Assembly (NCBI GenBank): GCA_029065825.1
Contig: JAIEHQ010000028.1
Coordinates: forward strand, 1 to 21,836
Direction of reading: 5' to 3'
DNA: 21,836 bases
From: Alistipes sp.
GTDB taxonomy: Bacteria; Bacteroidota; Bacteroidia; Bacteroidales; Rikenellaceae
A model generated the notes under the pieces. That model did no database searches. It saw only the letters and a list, made by a program, of their open reading frames with translations, and had not been told where the DNA came from. Positions 1-8,800 of this stretch are shown in pieces. The first letter of the stretch is position 1, and each line of letters opens with the position of its first letter. The position numbers and the translations under genes are program-made.

Positions 1-86
1 CTGTATTGCAATGCGGACAGTTGAATTTTTTATATTGATACTTTGGGGTTATATAATTTTCAATATATATTAAATAATTAATATAT

Positions 87-1214
87 TTATAATAGGTTTT
101 TGAGTAATATACCACAGCAATAATTTTCTTTAGAAAAAGCAATTTTTGCGCTGAGTAATTTAGAAAAAACATCATATATATGTGTGTTTTCGCAGATAAG
201 AATTGGTTGTGCGCATATAAGTTCTTGACTTAAATTCTCTTGTGCTCCACCGTTTGCAAGACGTTTGATATTCTCTTGCTGGTAAAGACAATGAAAATAA
301 AGATATGCGGCTTCCTCAAAGGTTGCTGTTAGCATATTACAACATGCTTGGTTCGTTGTGGTGTCACAGTCTAAATACGTCACTTGTGAAGCGGTTGCAC
401 CATACATAGCCATAACGACAGTCCCACTCGGAATAATTTTAGCAGAACTCCCCTTTAAACCTTCTCTGCTAATGTATTCTTCCGTGTCAAAGATAATGTT
501 ATTTGCCACTTCTCCAGATTTTAGCCATCGATAATGGTGTTTATCCCAATATTTAGGATTAGAACGATTAGGAGTACCACCCGATTTTGTTTCTTTACAA
601 AATTCACCAATCGTTCCCATTCGCCACCCCTCAGGCAAATTCTCCACATCAATATCGTCAACAAACATCTTGCGGTAGATGGCCTGAGCTGTTTCTTCAA
701 TAGTAGCAATCAATCTGCGGTTGTTTTCAATCCGTCGCTCTATTGCTTGATATTCGGCTACAATCTTTCGTTGTTCATCAATTGAAGAAACTGGCAACAA
801 GACTTCGCACATCTCACTCCATTCAAAGACTTCACGCGCAGAACCATGCGATTTGAAACGGGCATATCTATCGAACTCTGGCCTACGAAACCACATCATC
901 AGATATTCCGGCAATAATTCTGTTTCGTCAATGACTTCGAAAACAACATAAGCCTGTGAAATAATACAAGGAGATTCCCCCTCATACAAAGCAATTGTTA
1001 TTTTATCTCCATTGCGAGAAGTTACAGGAACATAGCCAAACTGTCGAGGTTGGACTATTTTATATGTACTCATATCAGTCCCCGTTGTATTTGCAATGGA
1101 TGTGATAAACTGCTTAGCAATGCTTAAACCAAGCAGTTTATTTACAACCAAGTCTCGATTGCGCACATCAACTTGCCGGATATAATTACCCAATCTTTTA
1201 TAATTCGATTTCAT
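87..1214 (-). CDS. hsdS: Type I restriction-modification specificity subunit HsdS
   Basis: This is the DNA-recognition subunit of a type I restriction-modification complex; it would position HsdM (and HsdR, not in the window) on a bipartite target. The 375-residue protein has a first target-recognition domain (about 1-142), a central conserved helix (about 143-183, beginning SSIDEQRKIV), a second target-recognition domain opening LPEGWRMGTIGEF (about 193-345) and a C-terminal helix ending LLKNLL. I chose the ATG at 1214, which overlaps the end of hsdM by 17 bases; an in-frame ATG at 1283 would overlap by 86 bases and add 23 residues lacking family character. The second recognition domain is AT-rich, as expected for a swappable module. 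The C-terminus looks complete, or at most a few residues short. The target sequence cannot be predicted. Confidence 0.9.
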   Translation of the reverse strand: MKSNYKRLGNYIRQVDVRNRDLVVNKLLGLSIAKQFITSIANTTGTDMSTYKIVQPRQFGYVPVTSRNGDKITIALYEGESPCIISQAYVVFEVIDETELLPEYLMMWFRRPEFDRYARFKSHGSAREVFEWSEMCEVLLPVSSIDEQRKIVAEYQAIERRIENNRRLIATIEETAQAIYRKMFVDDIDVENLPEGWRMGTIGEFCKETKSGGTPNRSNPKYWDKHHYRWLKSGEVANNIIFDTEEYISREGLKGSSAKIIPSGTVVMAMYGATASQVTYLDCDTTTNQACCNMLTATFEEAAYLYFHCLYQQENIKRLANGGAQENLSQELICAQPILICENTHIYDVFSKLLSAKIAFSKENYCCGILLKNLL

Positions 1215-2790
1215 AACCCAATGATTTAAAAACATTAAGTACTGATTCTCGACTTTTGGCTTCTTGACGAAGGATGTCGGCAAGTTCCGATTGAAGTTCC
1301 TTCATGCGTGTGTCATAATCCACCGACTCATCCCGATTGACAAATTCGATGTATTTGGAGGGGACCAACGAGAAACCTTTGTCTGCAATTCCTCCATCTT
1401 CACCAACACTTACCGATTTACAGAACTCCGGTATATCGGTATAGGTTTCTGTATGACCCTCTCGCTGCCAGTTGTGGTAGGTATCGGCCACTTTACGAAT
1501 ATCCTCATCGGTGAAACGCACATATTTCTTTTCAAAGGGTTCGCCCATCTGGCGCATATCGATGAAAAGTATCTCCTTTTCACGGTCACGATAATGTATG
1601 TCTTCTCCGTTACGATTGACCAAACGACCTTTCTTATTCGCATTGATAATCCAAAGCGTAACGGAAATATCAGTAGAGTAAAAGAGGTTACGAGGCAGTA
1701 TTACAATTGCTTCCACCAATCCGCGTTCAATCATCTTGCGACGGATTTCTCCTTCTGTACCATCGGCACTCAGCGCACCGTTGGCCAAAATGAAACCTGC
1801 CACACCGTTGGACGAGAGTTTGCTCACCATATTGAGAATCCAAGCATAGTTGGCATTAGAGGTAGGCGGCACGTCATAACCATCCCAACGAGGATCGTCC
1901 GTCAGTTGATTGTCCGCTCTCCAGTCTTTTTGGTTGAACGGAGGATTAGCCATAATGAAATCGGCTTTCAAATCTTTGTGACGGTCATCGGTAAAGGTGT
2001 TGGCGGCATAATCGCCCAAGTCGGCTGTGATACCACGAATAGCAAGGTTCATCTTGGCCAGTTTAAAAGTGGTCTTGGTATATTCCTGTCCATACACCGA
2101 CACCTTGCGACGATTGCCATGATGACTCTCCACAAACTTCATGGATTGTACAAACATACCGCCCGAACCACAACAAGGGTCGTAAATCTTCCCCTCGTAG
2201 GGTTCAATCATCTCGGCTATGAGATTGACAATCGTCTTGGGTGTATAAAATTCGCCCTTGCCTTTTCCTTCCTTAATGGCAAACTTTGAAAGGAAATATT
2301 CATAAACGCGCCCTATGATATCATTACCATCTGCCGATTCGAGTATGGCATCAAAACTATCAATCTTATCAAGCAATGAACCAAGTTTTTCTGCCTCTAT
2401 ACCCAGTGAACTATAATAATTATTAGGCAATGCGCCCTGCAAAGGTTTATTCTCTTTCTCTATATCAGAAAGTGCCTTATCCACGATTGAAGCAATATTC
2501 GGTTGCTTTGCGTTTTCCTTGATATATGACCAGCGAGCCTTTTCCGGAAGATAAAATACATTCTTGGCTGCATAAAACTCTATGCTATCCACAAAGTCTT
2601 CAAGACCGTCATTGATTATCTCCTGACGGCGTTTCTCAAAATGGAAGCCTGCATACTTCAAGAATATCAATGAAAGGACAACGTGTTTGTATTCGCTCGG
2701 CTCAATAGAGCCACGCAGCGCATCACACGCTTTCCATAACACTTCTTCCATCGGAAGATTATCTTTCTTATTAGTCGCTTTCTTTGCCAT
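1198..2790 (-). CDS. hsdM: Type I restriction-modification DNA methyltransferase HsdM (N6-adenine)
   Basis: This is the methyltransferase subunit that transfers a methyl group from S-adenosylmethionine to adenine N6 within the site chosen by HsdS. The 530-residue protein has the alpha-helical HsdM N-terminal domain (about 10-150), then GEFYTPKTIV leading into the SAM-binding motif DPCCGSGGMF (starting near residue 204), and the catalytic NPPF motif near residue 282. Its length is normal for the family. I start it at ATG 2790, two bases after the stop of the small regulator; a TTG two codons upstream is also in frame. The tight spacing on both sides indicates one regulator-hsdM-hsdS transcript. 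The region is much more AT-rich than the right half of the window, consistent with horizontal acquisition. Confidence 0.95.
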   Translation of the reverse strand: MAKKATNKKDNLPMEEVLWKACDALRGSIEPSEYKHVVLSLIFLKYAGFHFEKRRQEIINDGLEDFVDSIEFYAAKNVFYLPEKARWSYIKENAKQPNIASIVDKALSDIEKENKPLQGALPNNYYSSLGIEAEKLGSLLDKIDSFDAILESADGNDIIGRVYEYFLSKFAIKEGKGKGEFYTPKTIVNLIAEMIEPYEGKIYDPCCGSGGMFVQSMKFVESHHGNRRKVSVYGQEYTKTTFKLAKMNLAIRGITADLGDYAANTFTDDRHKDLKADFIMANPPFNQKDWRADNQLTDDPRWDGYDVPPTSNANYAWILNMVSKLSSNGVAGFILANGALSADGTEGEIRRKMIERGLVEAIVILPRNLFYSTDISVTLWIINANKKGRLVNRNGEDIHYRDREKEILFIDMRQMGEPFEKKYVRFTDEDIRKVADTYHNWQREGHTETYTDIPEFCKSVSVGEDGGIADKGFSLVPSKYIEFVNRDESVDYDTRMKELQSELADILRQEAKSRESVLNVFKSLGYEIEL

Positions 2791-2792
2791 AA

Positions 2793-3005
2793 TCAATCAT
2801 TATTACCGCCATTGATAAGTTGGCGAGGGTCAACATTCAAAAGTGCTGCAATTTTCACAAGCATATCAAGGGAGGGTTGCATCTTGTTGGAACACCATCG
2901 TGAAACGGTTGCCTCGTTCTTTCCGACCTGCTCCGCCAGCCATTTCCCGGTTTTACCATTCTCAACTAACACAACTTTCAGCCTATTGATTTTTTGAGAT
3001 TCCAT
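2793..3005 (-). CDS. Small XRE-family helix-turn-helix regulator of the R-M operon
   Basis: This 70-residue protein is essentially a single HTH_XRE (Cro/CI-like) domain. KWLAEQVGKNEATVSRWCSN forms the helix-turn-helix, followed by PSLDMLVKIAALLNVDPRQL, typical of this fold. Small regulators of this kind often lead Bacteroidetes type I R-M operons. By analogy with R-M controller proteins it may autoregulate hsdM and hsdS, which is inference. It is the first gene of the leftward operon, with a TAAATTTG -7 element about 45 bases upstream. The stop lies two bases before the hsdM start. Its promoter shares a 162-bp intergenic region with divergent rhuM, so it could control both directions. Confidence 0.88.
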   Translation of the reverse strand: MESQKINRLKVVLVENGKTGKWLAEQVGKNEATVSRWCSNKMQPSLDMLVKIAALLNVDPRQLINGGNND

Positions 3006-3050
3006 ACGTCTTGATTTTGCCTGTTAATTACAATACTTTGATTTACTATG

Positions 3051-3058
3051 CAAATTTA
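3051..3058 (-). promoter_or_regulatory. Putative promoter (-7 element) of the XRE-hsdM-hsdS operon
   Basis: On the minus strand this reads TAAATTTG, matching the Bacteroidetes -7 consensus TAnnTTTG, and would give a leader of roughly 40 bases before the ATG at 3005. I see no good TTTG -33 element at the usual spacing, so activity may be weak or regulated. Confidence 0.55.
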
Positions 3059-3133
3059 GCGATATTATCTGAAAAACACGGTGTAAAGTCTCAGAAAAGT
3101 AGCATAAATGCCCTTAAAACCAAGTATATTGAG

Positions 3134-3141
3134 TATATTTG
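3134..3141 (+). promoter_or_regulatory. Putative promoter (-7 element) of rhuM, inside an 8-bp tandem repeat
   Basis: TATATTTG matches TAnnTTTG and lies about 27 bases before the preferred rhuM start at 3168. It overlaps a direct repeat, AGTATATT at 3123-3130 and again at 3132-3139, that could be an operator. No clear -33 element is visible. Confidence 0.5.
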
Positions 3142-3167
3142 CAAAAGAAGAGAAGAGAAACAAGCCA

Positions 3168-4166
3168 ATGAACAAAGAAAATCAAATAATACTCTATCAA
3201 GACGATAACGATATAACTCATGTGTCTGTGCGCTTTGCTGATGAAGACTTGTGGCTGACTCAGGGACAATTAGTTGAGATATACCAAACAAGTAAATCAA
3301 ATGTAAGTGAGCATATTAAACATATTTTTGAAGATGAAGAACTAGCAAGGGAGGCAACTGTTCGGAAATTCCGAACAGTTCAAATAGAAGGTTCTCGTAA
3401 GGTTGAACGGGAAGTGGAACACTACAATCTTGATATGGTTATCGCCTTGGGCTATCGTGTGCAATCTCAAGTGGCTACTCGTTTCCGCCGTTGGGCTACG
3501 CAACGGCTTCATGAGTATATCCAAAAGGGCTTTGCTATGGATGATGAACGGTTGAAGCAAGGTGGCAACCGTTATTTCCGTGAGTTGCTGCAACGCATCA
3601 GGGATATTCGTAGTAGTGAGCGCAACTTCTACCAGCAAGTCACCGATATTTATGCTACGGCCACGGATTATGACCCACGAGACGGTATGACAAAGATGTT
3701 CTTCGCCACCGTACAAAACAAACTGCATTATGCCGTTCATGAAAATACTGCGGCAGAAGTGATATACAATCGTGTGGACAACGAGAAGCCATTTGTGGGT
3801 ATGACAAACTTTAAGGGAAACTATGTGACAAAGGATGATGTAAAGATTGCCAAGAACTATTTGTCTGAGATTGAACTCCAACGTCTAAATCTGCTTGTTT
3901 CAGGTTTCCTGGATTTTGCGGAGTTCCAAGCATTGGAAATGAATCCTATGACAATGAAAGATTGGATAGAAGCACTGGACAACCAAATTATAGCACACAA
4001 GCGAAAGGTTTTAATTGGCAAAGGAAATATTTCGCATAAACAAGCGATTGAGAAGGCAGAAAAGGAGTTTGCCATCTATCGCAAGCGTGAAATGGATTTG
4101 TTGGAAAGTGATTTTGATAAGGAAATCAAAAAATTGAAAGATAATAATGATAAAAGTTCAAAGTAA
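3168..4166 (+). CDS. rhuM: RhuM family protein
   Basis: This 332-residue protein belongs to the RhuM family (Virulence_RhuM), named from a Salmonella pathogenicity-island gene and common beside type I R-M operons in Bacteroidetes. Its biochemical function is not established. The N-terminus has the family signature with LWLTQGQLVEIYQTSKSNVSEHI, which resembles a DNA-binding helical segment. The middle carries HYNLDMVIALGYRVQSQVATRFRRWAT, then FYQQVTDIYATA, and the C-terminus is charged and lysine-rich. I chose ATG 3168: an in-frame ATG at 3108 lies upstream of the likely promoter and adds an unconserved stretch. It is divergent from the XRE-hsdM-hsdS operon. The composition is AT-rich like its R-M neighbours, so they were probably acquired together. 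It may be accessory to restriction, which is inference only. Confidence 0.88.
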   Translation: MNKENQIILYQDDNDITHVSVRFADEDLWLTQGQLVEIYQTSKSNVSEHIKHIFEDEELAREATVRKFRTVQIEGSRKVEREVEHYNLDMVIALGYRVQSQVATRFRRWATQRLHEYIQKGFAMDDERLKQGGNRYFRELLQRIRDIRSSERNFYQQVTDIYATATDYDPRDGMTKMFFATVQNKLHYAVHENTAAEVIYNRVDNEKPFVGMTNFKGNYVTKDDVKIAKNYLSEIELQRLNLLVSGFLDFAEFQALEMNPMTMKDWIEALDNQIIAHKRKVLIGKGNISHKQAIEKAEKEFAIYRKREMDLLESDFDKEIKKLKDNNDKSSK

Positions 4167-4171
4167 TTCAC

Positions 4172-4362
4172 TACCTTTGCCCTTGGAAACCTTCACGTAA
4201 CCTTGCGCAGAACGCAGCAAATCATTGGTGGAGCAAACGGAGGAGATTACAGTTGAGTAGCTTTTATAAAAGAATGACATTCAACCACTTGGAAATAAAT
4301 TACGATTTCCGGTGGCACCACAGAAAGAGAGAGTTGCATTCCAAGCGACTCTCTCTTTTTTT
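4172..4362 (+). ncRNA. Candidate small structured RNA (or long rhuM 3' UTR)
   Basis: A TACCTTTG element at 4172-4179 matches the Bacteroidetes -7 consensus just after the rhuM stop, and a strong terminator ends at 4362. No open frame of note lies between. The interval has hairpin potential: GCG/CGC near 4214, the palindrome CTTTTATAAAAG at 4261-4272, and a stem of CCAC plus GGAAAT pairing with ATTTCC plus GTGG at about 4283-4314. A transcript starting near 4185 would be about 175 nucleotides long. I do not recognise the family. No -33 element is evident, so it may simply be the rhuM 3' UTR. Confidence 0.3.
4324..4362 (+). terminator. Strong intrinsic terminator after rhuM
   Basis: A 14-bp stem (AAAGAGAGAGTTGC, 4324-4337, with GCGACTCTCTCTTT, 4345-4358) contains one G-T wobble, has a 7-base loop and runs directly into a T tract. 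It is the canonical rho-independent form for rightward transcription from rhuM or the candidate RNA. It may also stop leftward transcripts weakly. Confidence 0.85.
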
Positions 4363-4403
4363 GCCGGAAACTTACTGAAAAAGAAAGAAACGGCGGGAGC
4401 AGC

Positions 4404-4430
4404 CGGAATATTCCAGGCAAGGAATTTCCG
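4404..4430 (-). terminator. Likely terminator hairpin of the cobalamin-riboswitch operon
   Basis: It lies 12 bases past the DUF2149 stop on the minus strand. CGGAAATTCC pairs with GGAATATTCCG with one bulged A around a 6-base loop. A pyrimidine-rich stretch with several Ts follows about 12 bases later, so it is not a textbook terminator. The rhuM terminator just beyond may act as a backup in this orientation. Confidence 0.5.
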
Positions 4431-4442
4431 TATTGCACCGTT

Positions 4443-4769
4443 TTATTCGGGGATATAAATTATCTCTCCATTCTCAAGCCGATAGGCGCTTCCGACTCTT
4501 TTCCCTCTGCTGCCTTGCGATGAACCGGATTCCGAGGGTACGTATTTTTTCACCTGCCCGCCTTCTTTCATTATGATCTCCATATTCTCAGCTCCGGGAT
4601 TTTTCACGACAGTGAAGTCCTCTTTCGAAAAGATCTCATTCATGCTGTAATGAGTGACCAAAGCAACCATGAGCGCGACGGCAAAGACCATCGCCGCATC
4701 GAAAAGATTCGTCAGCATCCCCAGGGGATTATCGTCTTCCTCCAATTTAAGGATCGGATTCTCTTTCAT
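4443..4769 (-). CDS. DUF2149 protein, ExbD/TolR-like single-pass membrane subunit
   Basis: This 108-residue protein resembles the DUF2149 family, found next to MotA/TolQ/ExbB proteins and CobN-like chelatases in Bacteroidetes and some archaea. It has a short cytoplasmic N-terminus, one membrane helix (about residues 22-42) and a small outer domain. The helix begins NLFDAAMVFAVALMVALV with an aspartate at residue 24, the placement of the proton-carrying aspartate at the start of the ExbD/TolR helix (Asp25 in E. coli ExbD). I infer it pairs with the ExbB-like protein just upstream as a small proton-driven motor. It is the last gene of the operon, overlapping its neighbour by ATGA at 4766-4769. 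The outer domain ends in a serine/glycine-rich linker and ENGEIIYIPE. In hmu-type operons the equivalent position is often named hmuV, and no function is established here. Confidence 0.8.
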   Translation of the reverse strand: MKENPILKLEEDDNPLGMLTNLFDAAMVFAVALMVALVTHYSMNEIFSKEDFTVVKNPGAENMEIIMKEGGQVKKYVPSESGSSQGSRGKRVGSAYRLENGEIIYIPE

Positions 4770-5356
4770 CTTGCAGTAATCTTATTAACGACAAACTCGA
4801 GGTCATTCAGCGAACGGGCAAAAAAACGCTGGTTCAATTGCAGGACAGCCAACCCTACTCCTGCCACAAGCATTCCCACCACCGTCGTTGCGAAAGCCAC
4901 CTGCATGTTGCGGGCCATGGCCCCTATATCTCCAGCCGCGAGTCCGACAAGAGCGGGTCCCATCGGTATCAGCGTTCCCATGAGACCGAGCATCGGACCG
5001 AATTTGACCAGCATCCTGTATTGGGACAGAATCCGCTGCACCTCCACCTGATAGTCGGCCAATTCATGCTCACAGTACACGCTGTCCTCCTTATGCTCGA
5101 CGATCCGCCGGAGACAATCGACCGCCGGACAGCCACGAACGTCATCAAGCAGCCTCATGCTTTCCGCCATTCGCTCCTGCGAATAATGCCGTATCATATC
5201 TCCGAGCACTGCCGTTATATAACCGTGCGACTGCCATTGTCTATACAGACCGCAGACGATCCATACCGCCCGGCACAAAAAATACAGGAGCAGCAGAAGC
5301 ACCGGAATCATGAGACCGTTGGAGATGACAAAGAGGATTTCAGATATGCTTTTCAT
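4766..5356 (-). CDS. MotA/TolQ/ExbB proton-channel family protein
   Basis: This 196-residue inner-membrane protein belongs to the family of proton-channel subunits that energise TonB, Tol or flagellar motors. It has one N-terminal helix (about 7-30), a long cytoplasmic region (about 31-115) and two further helices. The family signature is clear: FGPMLGLMGTLIPMGPALVGL, then MARNMQVAFATTVVGMLVAGVGLAV. I chose the ATG at 5356, which overlaps the preceding gene by ATGA at 5353-5356; an in-frame ATG eight codons earlier is less likely. Its stop overlaps the DUF2149 start in the same way. With DUF2149 it probably forms an ExbB/ExbD-like pair serving the large chelatase or the receptor of this operon. 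It corresponds in position to hmuU of haem operons. Confidence 0.88.
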   Translation of the reverse strand: MKSISEILFVISNGLMIPVLLLLLYFLCRAVWIVCGLYRQWQSHGYITAVLGDMIRHYSQERMAESMRLLDDVRGCPAVDCLRRIVEHKEDSVYCEHELADYQVEVQRILSQYRMLVKFGPMLGLMGTLIPMGPALVGLAAGDIGAMARNMQVAFATTVVGMLVAGVGLAVLQLNQRFFARSLNDLEFVVNKITAR

Positions 5357-5853
5357 AGGATGCCGAAGATTACGACGCATAAGGCTACGCCGAGCAGGCA
5401 GGCATCATAGAGCGTTTCTCGATGCGGCCCGAGCCGGCGTGTCAAGACGGAGAGAACGAACAAAGACATGGTCGTCGCGCCCCCTGCAAGCAGGGAGATC
5501 GCACCGAACCCGGTACCGGGCAGCAGCATCGGTGCGCGGGCGGCAGATGCGGCAATCGGCGCGACGAGCATCAGCCCCGGATAATACCTCGACACCCCGG
5601 AGCTATTGTCCGGGGCAAAGAGATAGCATATGAAGATCAGGAGTTCGACGAACTCCGCTGCGACGAGCATATTCATGTCCAGCAGATCTGCGACCTGAGC
5701 AGATGTCAGGCCGCTCATGCAGCGGGTTATCCCCATCGAAACGAAGCCCCACAAAACGACAATGCAGGCCGCGAGCCTGACAGGCAGGAAAGAGAGCCTG
5801 ATACATGTCGTCACGACAACGACGATATAAAACACAACGGTCAGCGCGCTCAT
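5353..5853 (-). CDS. Polytopic inner-membrane protein of the CobN-ExbB-DUF2149 cluster, function unknown
   Basis: This 166-residue protein is almost entirely hydrophobic, with five or six predicted membrane helices (about 3-25, 27-44, 60-80, 90-110, 115-137 and 146-166). I do not recognise a characterised family from the residues. Its slot between a CobN-like chelatase and a MotA/TolQ/ExbB protein matches the small membrane protein of Bacteroidetes hmu-type and archaeal CobN clusters (hmuT or DUF2162-like by position). It overlaps cobN by ATGA at 5850-5853 and the channel subunit by ATGA at 5353-5356, so all three are translationally coupled. I infer it is a structural partner of the channel or an anchor for the chelatase. 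No catalytic motif is visible. Confidence 0.75.
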   Translation of the reverse strand: MSALTVVFYIVVVVTTCIRLSFLPVRLAACIVVLWGFVSMGITRCMSGLTSAQVADLLDMNMLVAAEFVELLIFICYLFAPDNSSGVSRYYPGLMLVAPIAASAARAPMLLPGTGFGAISLLAGGATTMSLFVLSVLTRRLGPHRETLYDACLLGVALCVVIFGIL

Positions 5854-8800
5854 CTCCCGGCCTTTCTTTTGCGTATTATGCCGGAAAGCGCGGCGACAAG
5901 CGACAGTGTGGCCAATGCCGCCAGGGTGTAAAAAGAACCCTGCGCCACCGACACTTCGGACAACGCATCGCCACGCTCCTCCTTGAGCACTCTCGCACCG
6001 GACGGCTCGTCCACCGCAGCACCGATATCGCGACGGTATCTCTCGGCACTCTTTTCTTCGAGGCAGCCGGCGATGAAATCCTGCAGTTTTCTATTACCGC
6101 AGACAAATTCGGTGCAGGGCGCACCATGAGCCGTCGTCACGTCGGCATGCAGCTGGCCGGTCTTCTTCAACTGTTCTTCGGTCGGAGTCCAGAATCCCTT
6201 GCGCGCACTTTCGAGCATCGTCGCAGTCATTTCCTGCAATGCGGCAGGATTGACGCGCTCGAAATACCCTTTAACGCCGAGGTCATTCACATCGGCGACA
6301 TACATTTCGTACAGATCGTCGTATATGCCTTCGTTCAATGCGCTCGGCCTGGTCGCGCTCCAGCCGAAAATATTGCGGAATATCTCTCCGAACATCTGGG
6401 CCGTCGTCGCATCTCCCTTCATGCGCTGCCTTATGAACTCCGGATTGAGAATCGTCGCCCTCGTTTCGATGGCTACAGCCTCTTTCGTATCCTGAAGACG
6501 GGGCAGGTAAGGATTGCGGTAGTCTGCCATAACCGCTTCCGGCTCCTTGCCATTGATCGACGCGGAAGCAAGAGAAAGCGCCCCCGTAAATTCATACACA
6601 TGGTCAAGAGATACGGGCCCCCACGTATTGCTCTGCCGGGGCTGTACGATTATCTCCGTTCCGGAAACACCGGCTTCAAGCACACTGCGGTTCATCGTCC
6701 CCCAGTTGTCTTCGTCGCCATACATCGCACACATGTTGTCGAGATAGCCGTCGGCAAGCTCCTCCCGTCTGTCCCAGGCTCCCGAACTTTCGGTATAGCG
6801 CAACATGCCGGTACTATATCCGGAATTGACCGGTCCGAACACCCGCATCGCCGACAGCTCGCGGGCCCGTTTCGGCGACTCTCCTTTCTCCATCAGCGCC
6901 TTCTCCTGACCGAGCGTCCCTTCGGCGACATAGTTGGGATAGATATCGTTCTCGGCCTCGGACGCAAGTTCGACTGCATCGGTTATCATTTTCAACCGCG
7001 AGCCGGCTATATCCCGCAGCTGGCCCGACACCTGAACGAGAATATCGATGCGCGGGCGGCCGAGTTCCTCGGAAGGTATCAGTCTCAGATCCATTACCCG
7101 CCCCTGCTCATCTCTGACAGGCTCCACCCCGAGCATACGGAGAGCCTGCGCGAGAGTGGCTCCTTGCGACGAAATAAACTCTCCGGCCCAGAAGACATAG
7201 CTTACCTTCCTGGGATATTCGCCGTGTTTTTCACGATAATGCGCCAGGGTCTGCTCGGCCAGAGCCACCCCGTCATCCCAGGCCTTCGGGCCCGGGGCCG
7301 CCTCCGCATTTATGCTATACATATTTCTGCCCATAGGCAGCACGTTCGGATTCAGAACCGGATCTCCGCCGGGAGCCGGACGGACCGGGATGCCGTTCAG
7401 AGCGCCGATCATGGCATCTATTTCCGCACCGGCAGATTCCTCGAGCAGCCTGCGCACCGCCAGCGCCCGCTCCCCTTCCGCCGCTCCGGTCATACCTGTC
7501 CCGTTCAATATGCGCGTCAGATCGCGTCTGGCATCGGGAAGATAGCGGTGTGCGACAAAAGTGAAATCCTGCAGCGACTCTTTCGATATCCTGCCGTTAT
7601 CATAGTCCGCCCTGGCGCGGGAATAGGCCAGTTCGTCGGCCGTTATGGCCAGCACGCTCGACAGCATGTCGCCTGCCGAATAGGACTCGCCCATAACATA
7701 AAACGCTCCGGTGATCTTCTCGTTCACGAGCTCCTCGACGAACGAATCCGTTTTTTTCAGATCCTCGATACCGTACACCCCTCCTCCGACAGAGTCAAGC
7801 CCCAGATCTTTATGAAAGCCACAGCTTATAATTTCCCGTTTCAGGGCCCGGGTATTCTTCGACGGATCGGCGATGGCCTCATGCAGCCGTTCGGTCAGCG
7901 CACTGTATTTCTGTCTCAAACCGCTCTCCACGTACGGCGGAGTCAGGTGTGTCACGATTACCGCATGACTTCTTCTTTTGGCTATGACGGCCTCCCCGAC
8001 ATTGCCTGTGGTGTAGAAATAGAAATGGGGTCTGTTGCCTACCAGCACCTCGGCCCAGTCAGCCTGCGAGAGGCCCGCATTTTTGCCCGGAGTGAACTCG
8101 AGGTTGCCATGGGTGCCGAAATGAATCAGGACATCCGCATCGAACGCCTTCTGCATATACAGATAAGGCGCGATATAACTATGCGGCGGCACGACCTCCG
8201 CACCATGGACGAGTTTGAAGTCGTCGTCGCCCAGAGCCGGACGCGGCTGGGGAAAGAGAAGAATGTTGCCATATCTTACGGCGGCTATCGCCATACTGTC
8301 CCCGCGCACCAGCAGGCTCCCGGGAGCCTTGCCGTAACGCGTCTCCACTTCAGCGATTTTATCGGGCAGCAGCACCTCCCGCGCCCATTTTTCATAATCC
8401 GCCTTGTCGATCCACAGGGGATCGGCCTCGTTCATGAATTTTTCCTGAGCCGCCGGAGCATAAGACCCCATCACGCTTCCCTCGGCCGTTATCTGCCTGT
8501 TGAATTCTTCGAGAGATGCCGGAAGACCGTCCACATCGTACCCCTCCTTCCTGAGCCGTTTCAAAAAATTATACAGCGAAGGCACCACCTCCATCCCCGA
8601 GGCGAGCAGGGCATCCTTGCCCGGAGACTTGAAATAACCTATCGCGATCTTTTTATCCGAGTTGGCCGCATCCCGGAGATTCATGAATCGCCCGAATTGC
8701 TCCATAAAGGCATTTATCCGCTCGGGATCGGGAGAGTAAAGCAGATACCCTTCCGGCGAAGGATCCTGCGTGGCGATGCACAGCGGAGTCATCCCGCCGT

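Noticed and set aside
1215..1283. Upstream in-frame ATG for hsdS
   Set aside because: It would overlap hsdM by 86 bases and add residues translated from hsdM sequence; ATG 1214 fits operon spacing and domain start better.
4167..4442. A tRNA gene or attachment site at the edge of the R-M block
   Set aside because: No cloverleaf or T-loop signature was found, and no direct repeat pairing with the left end was visible.
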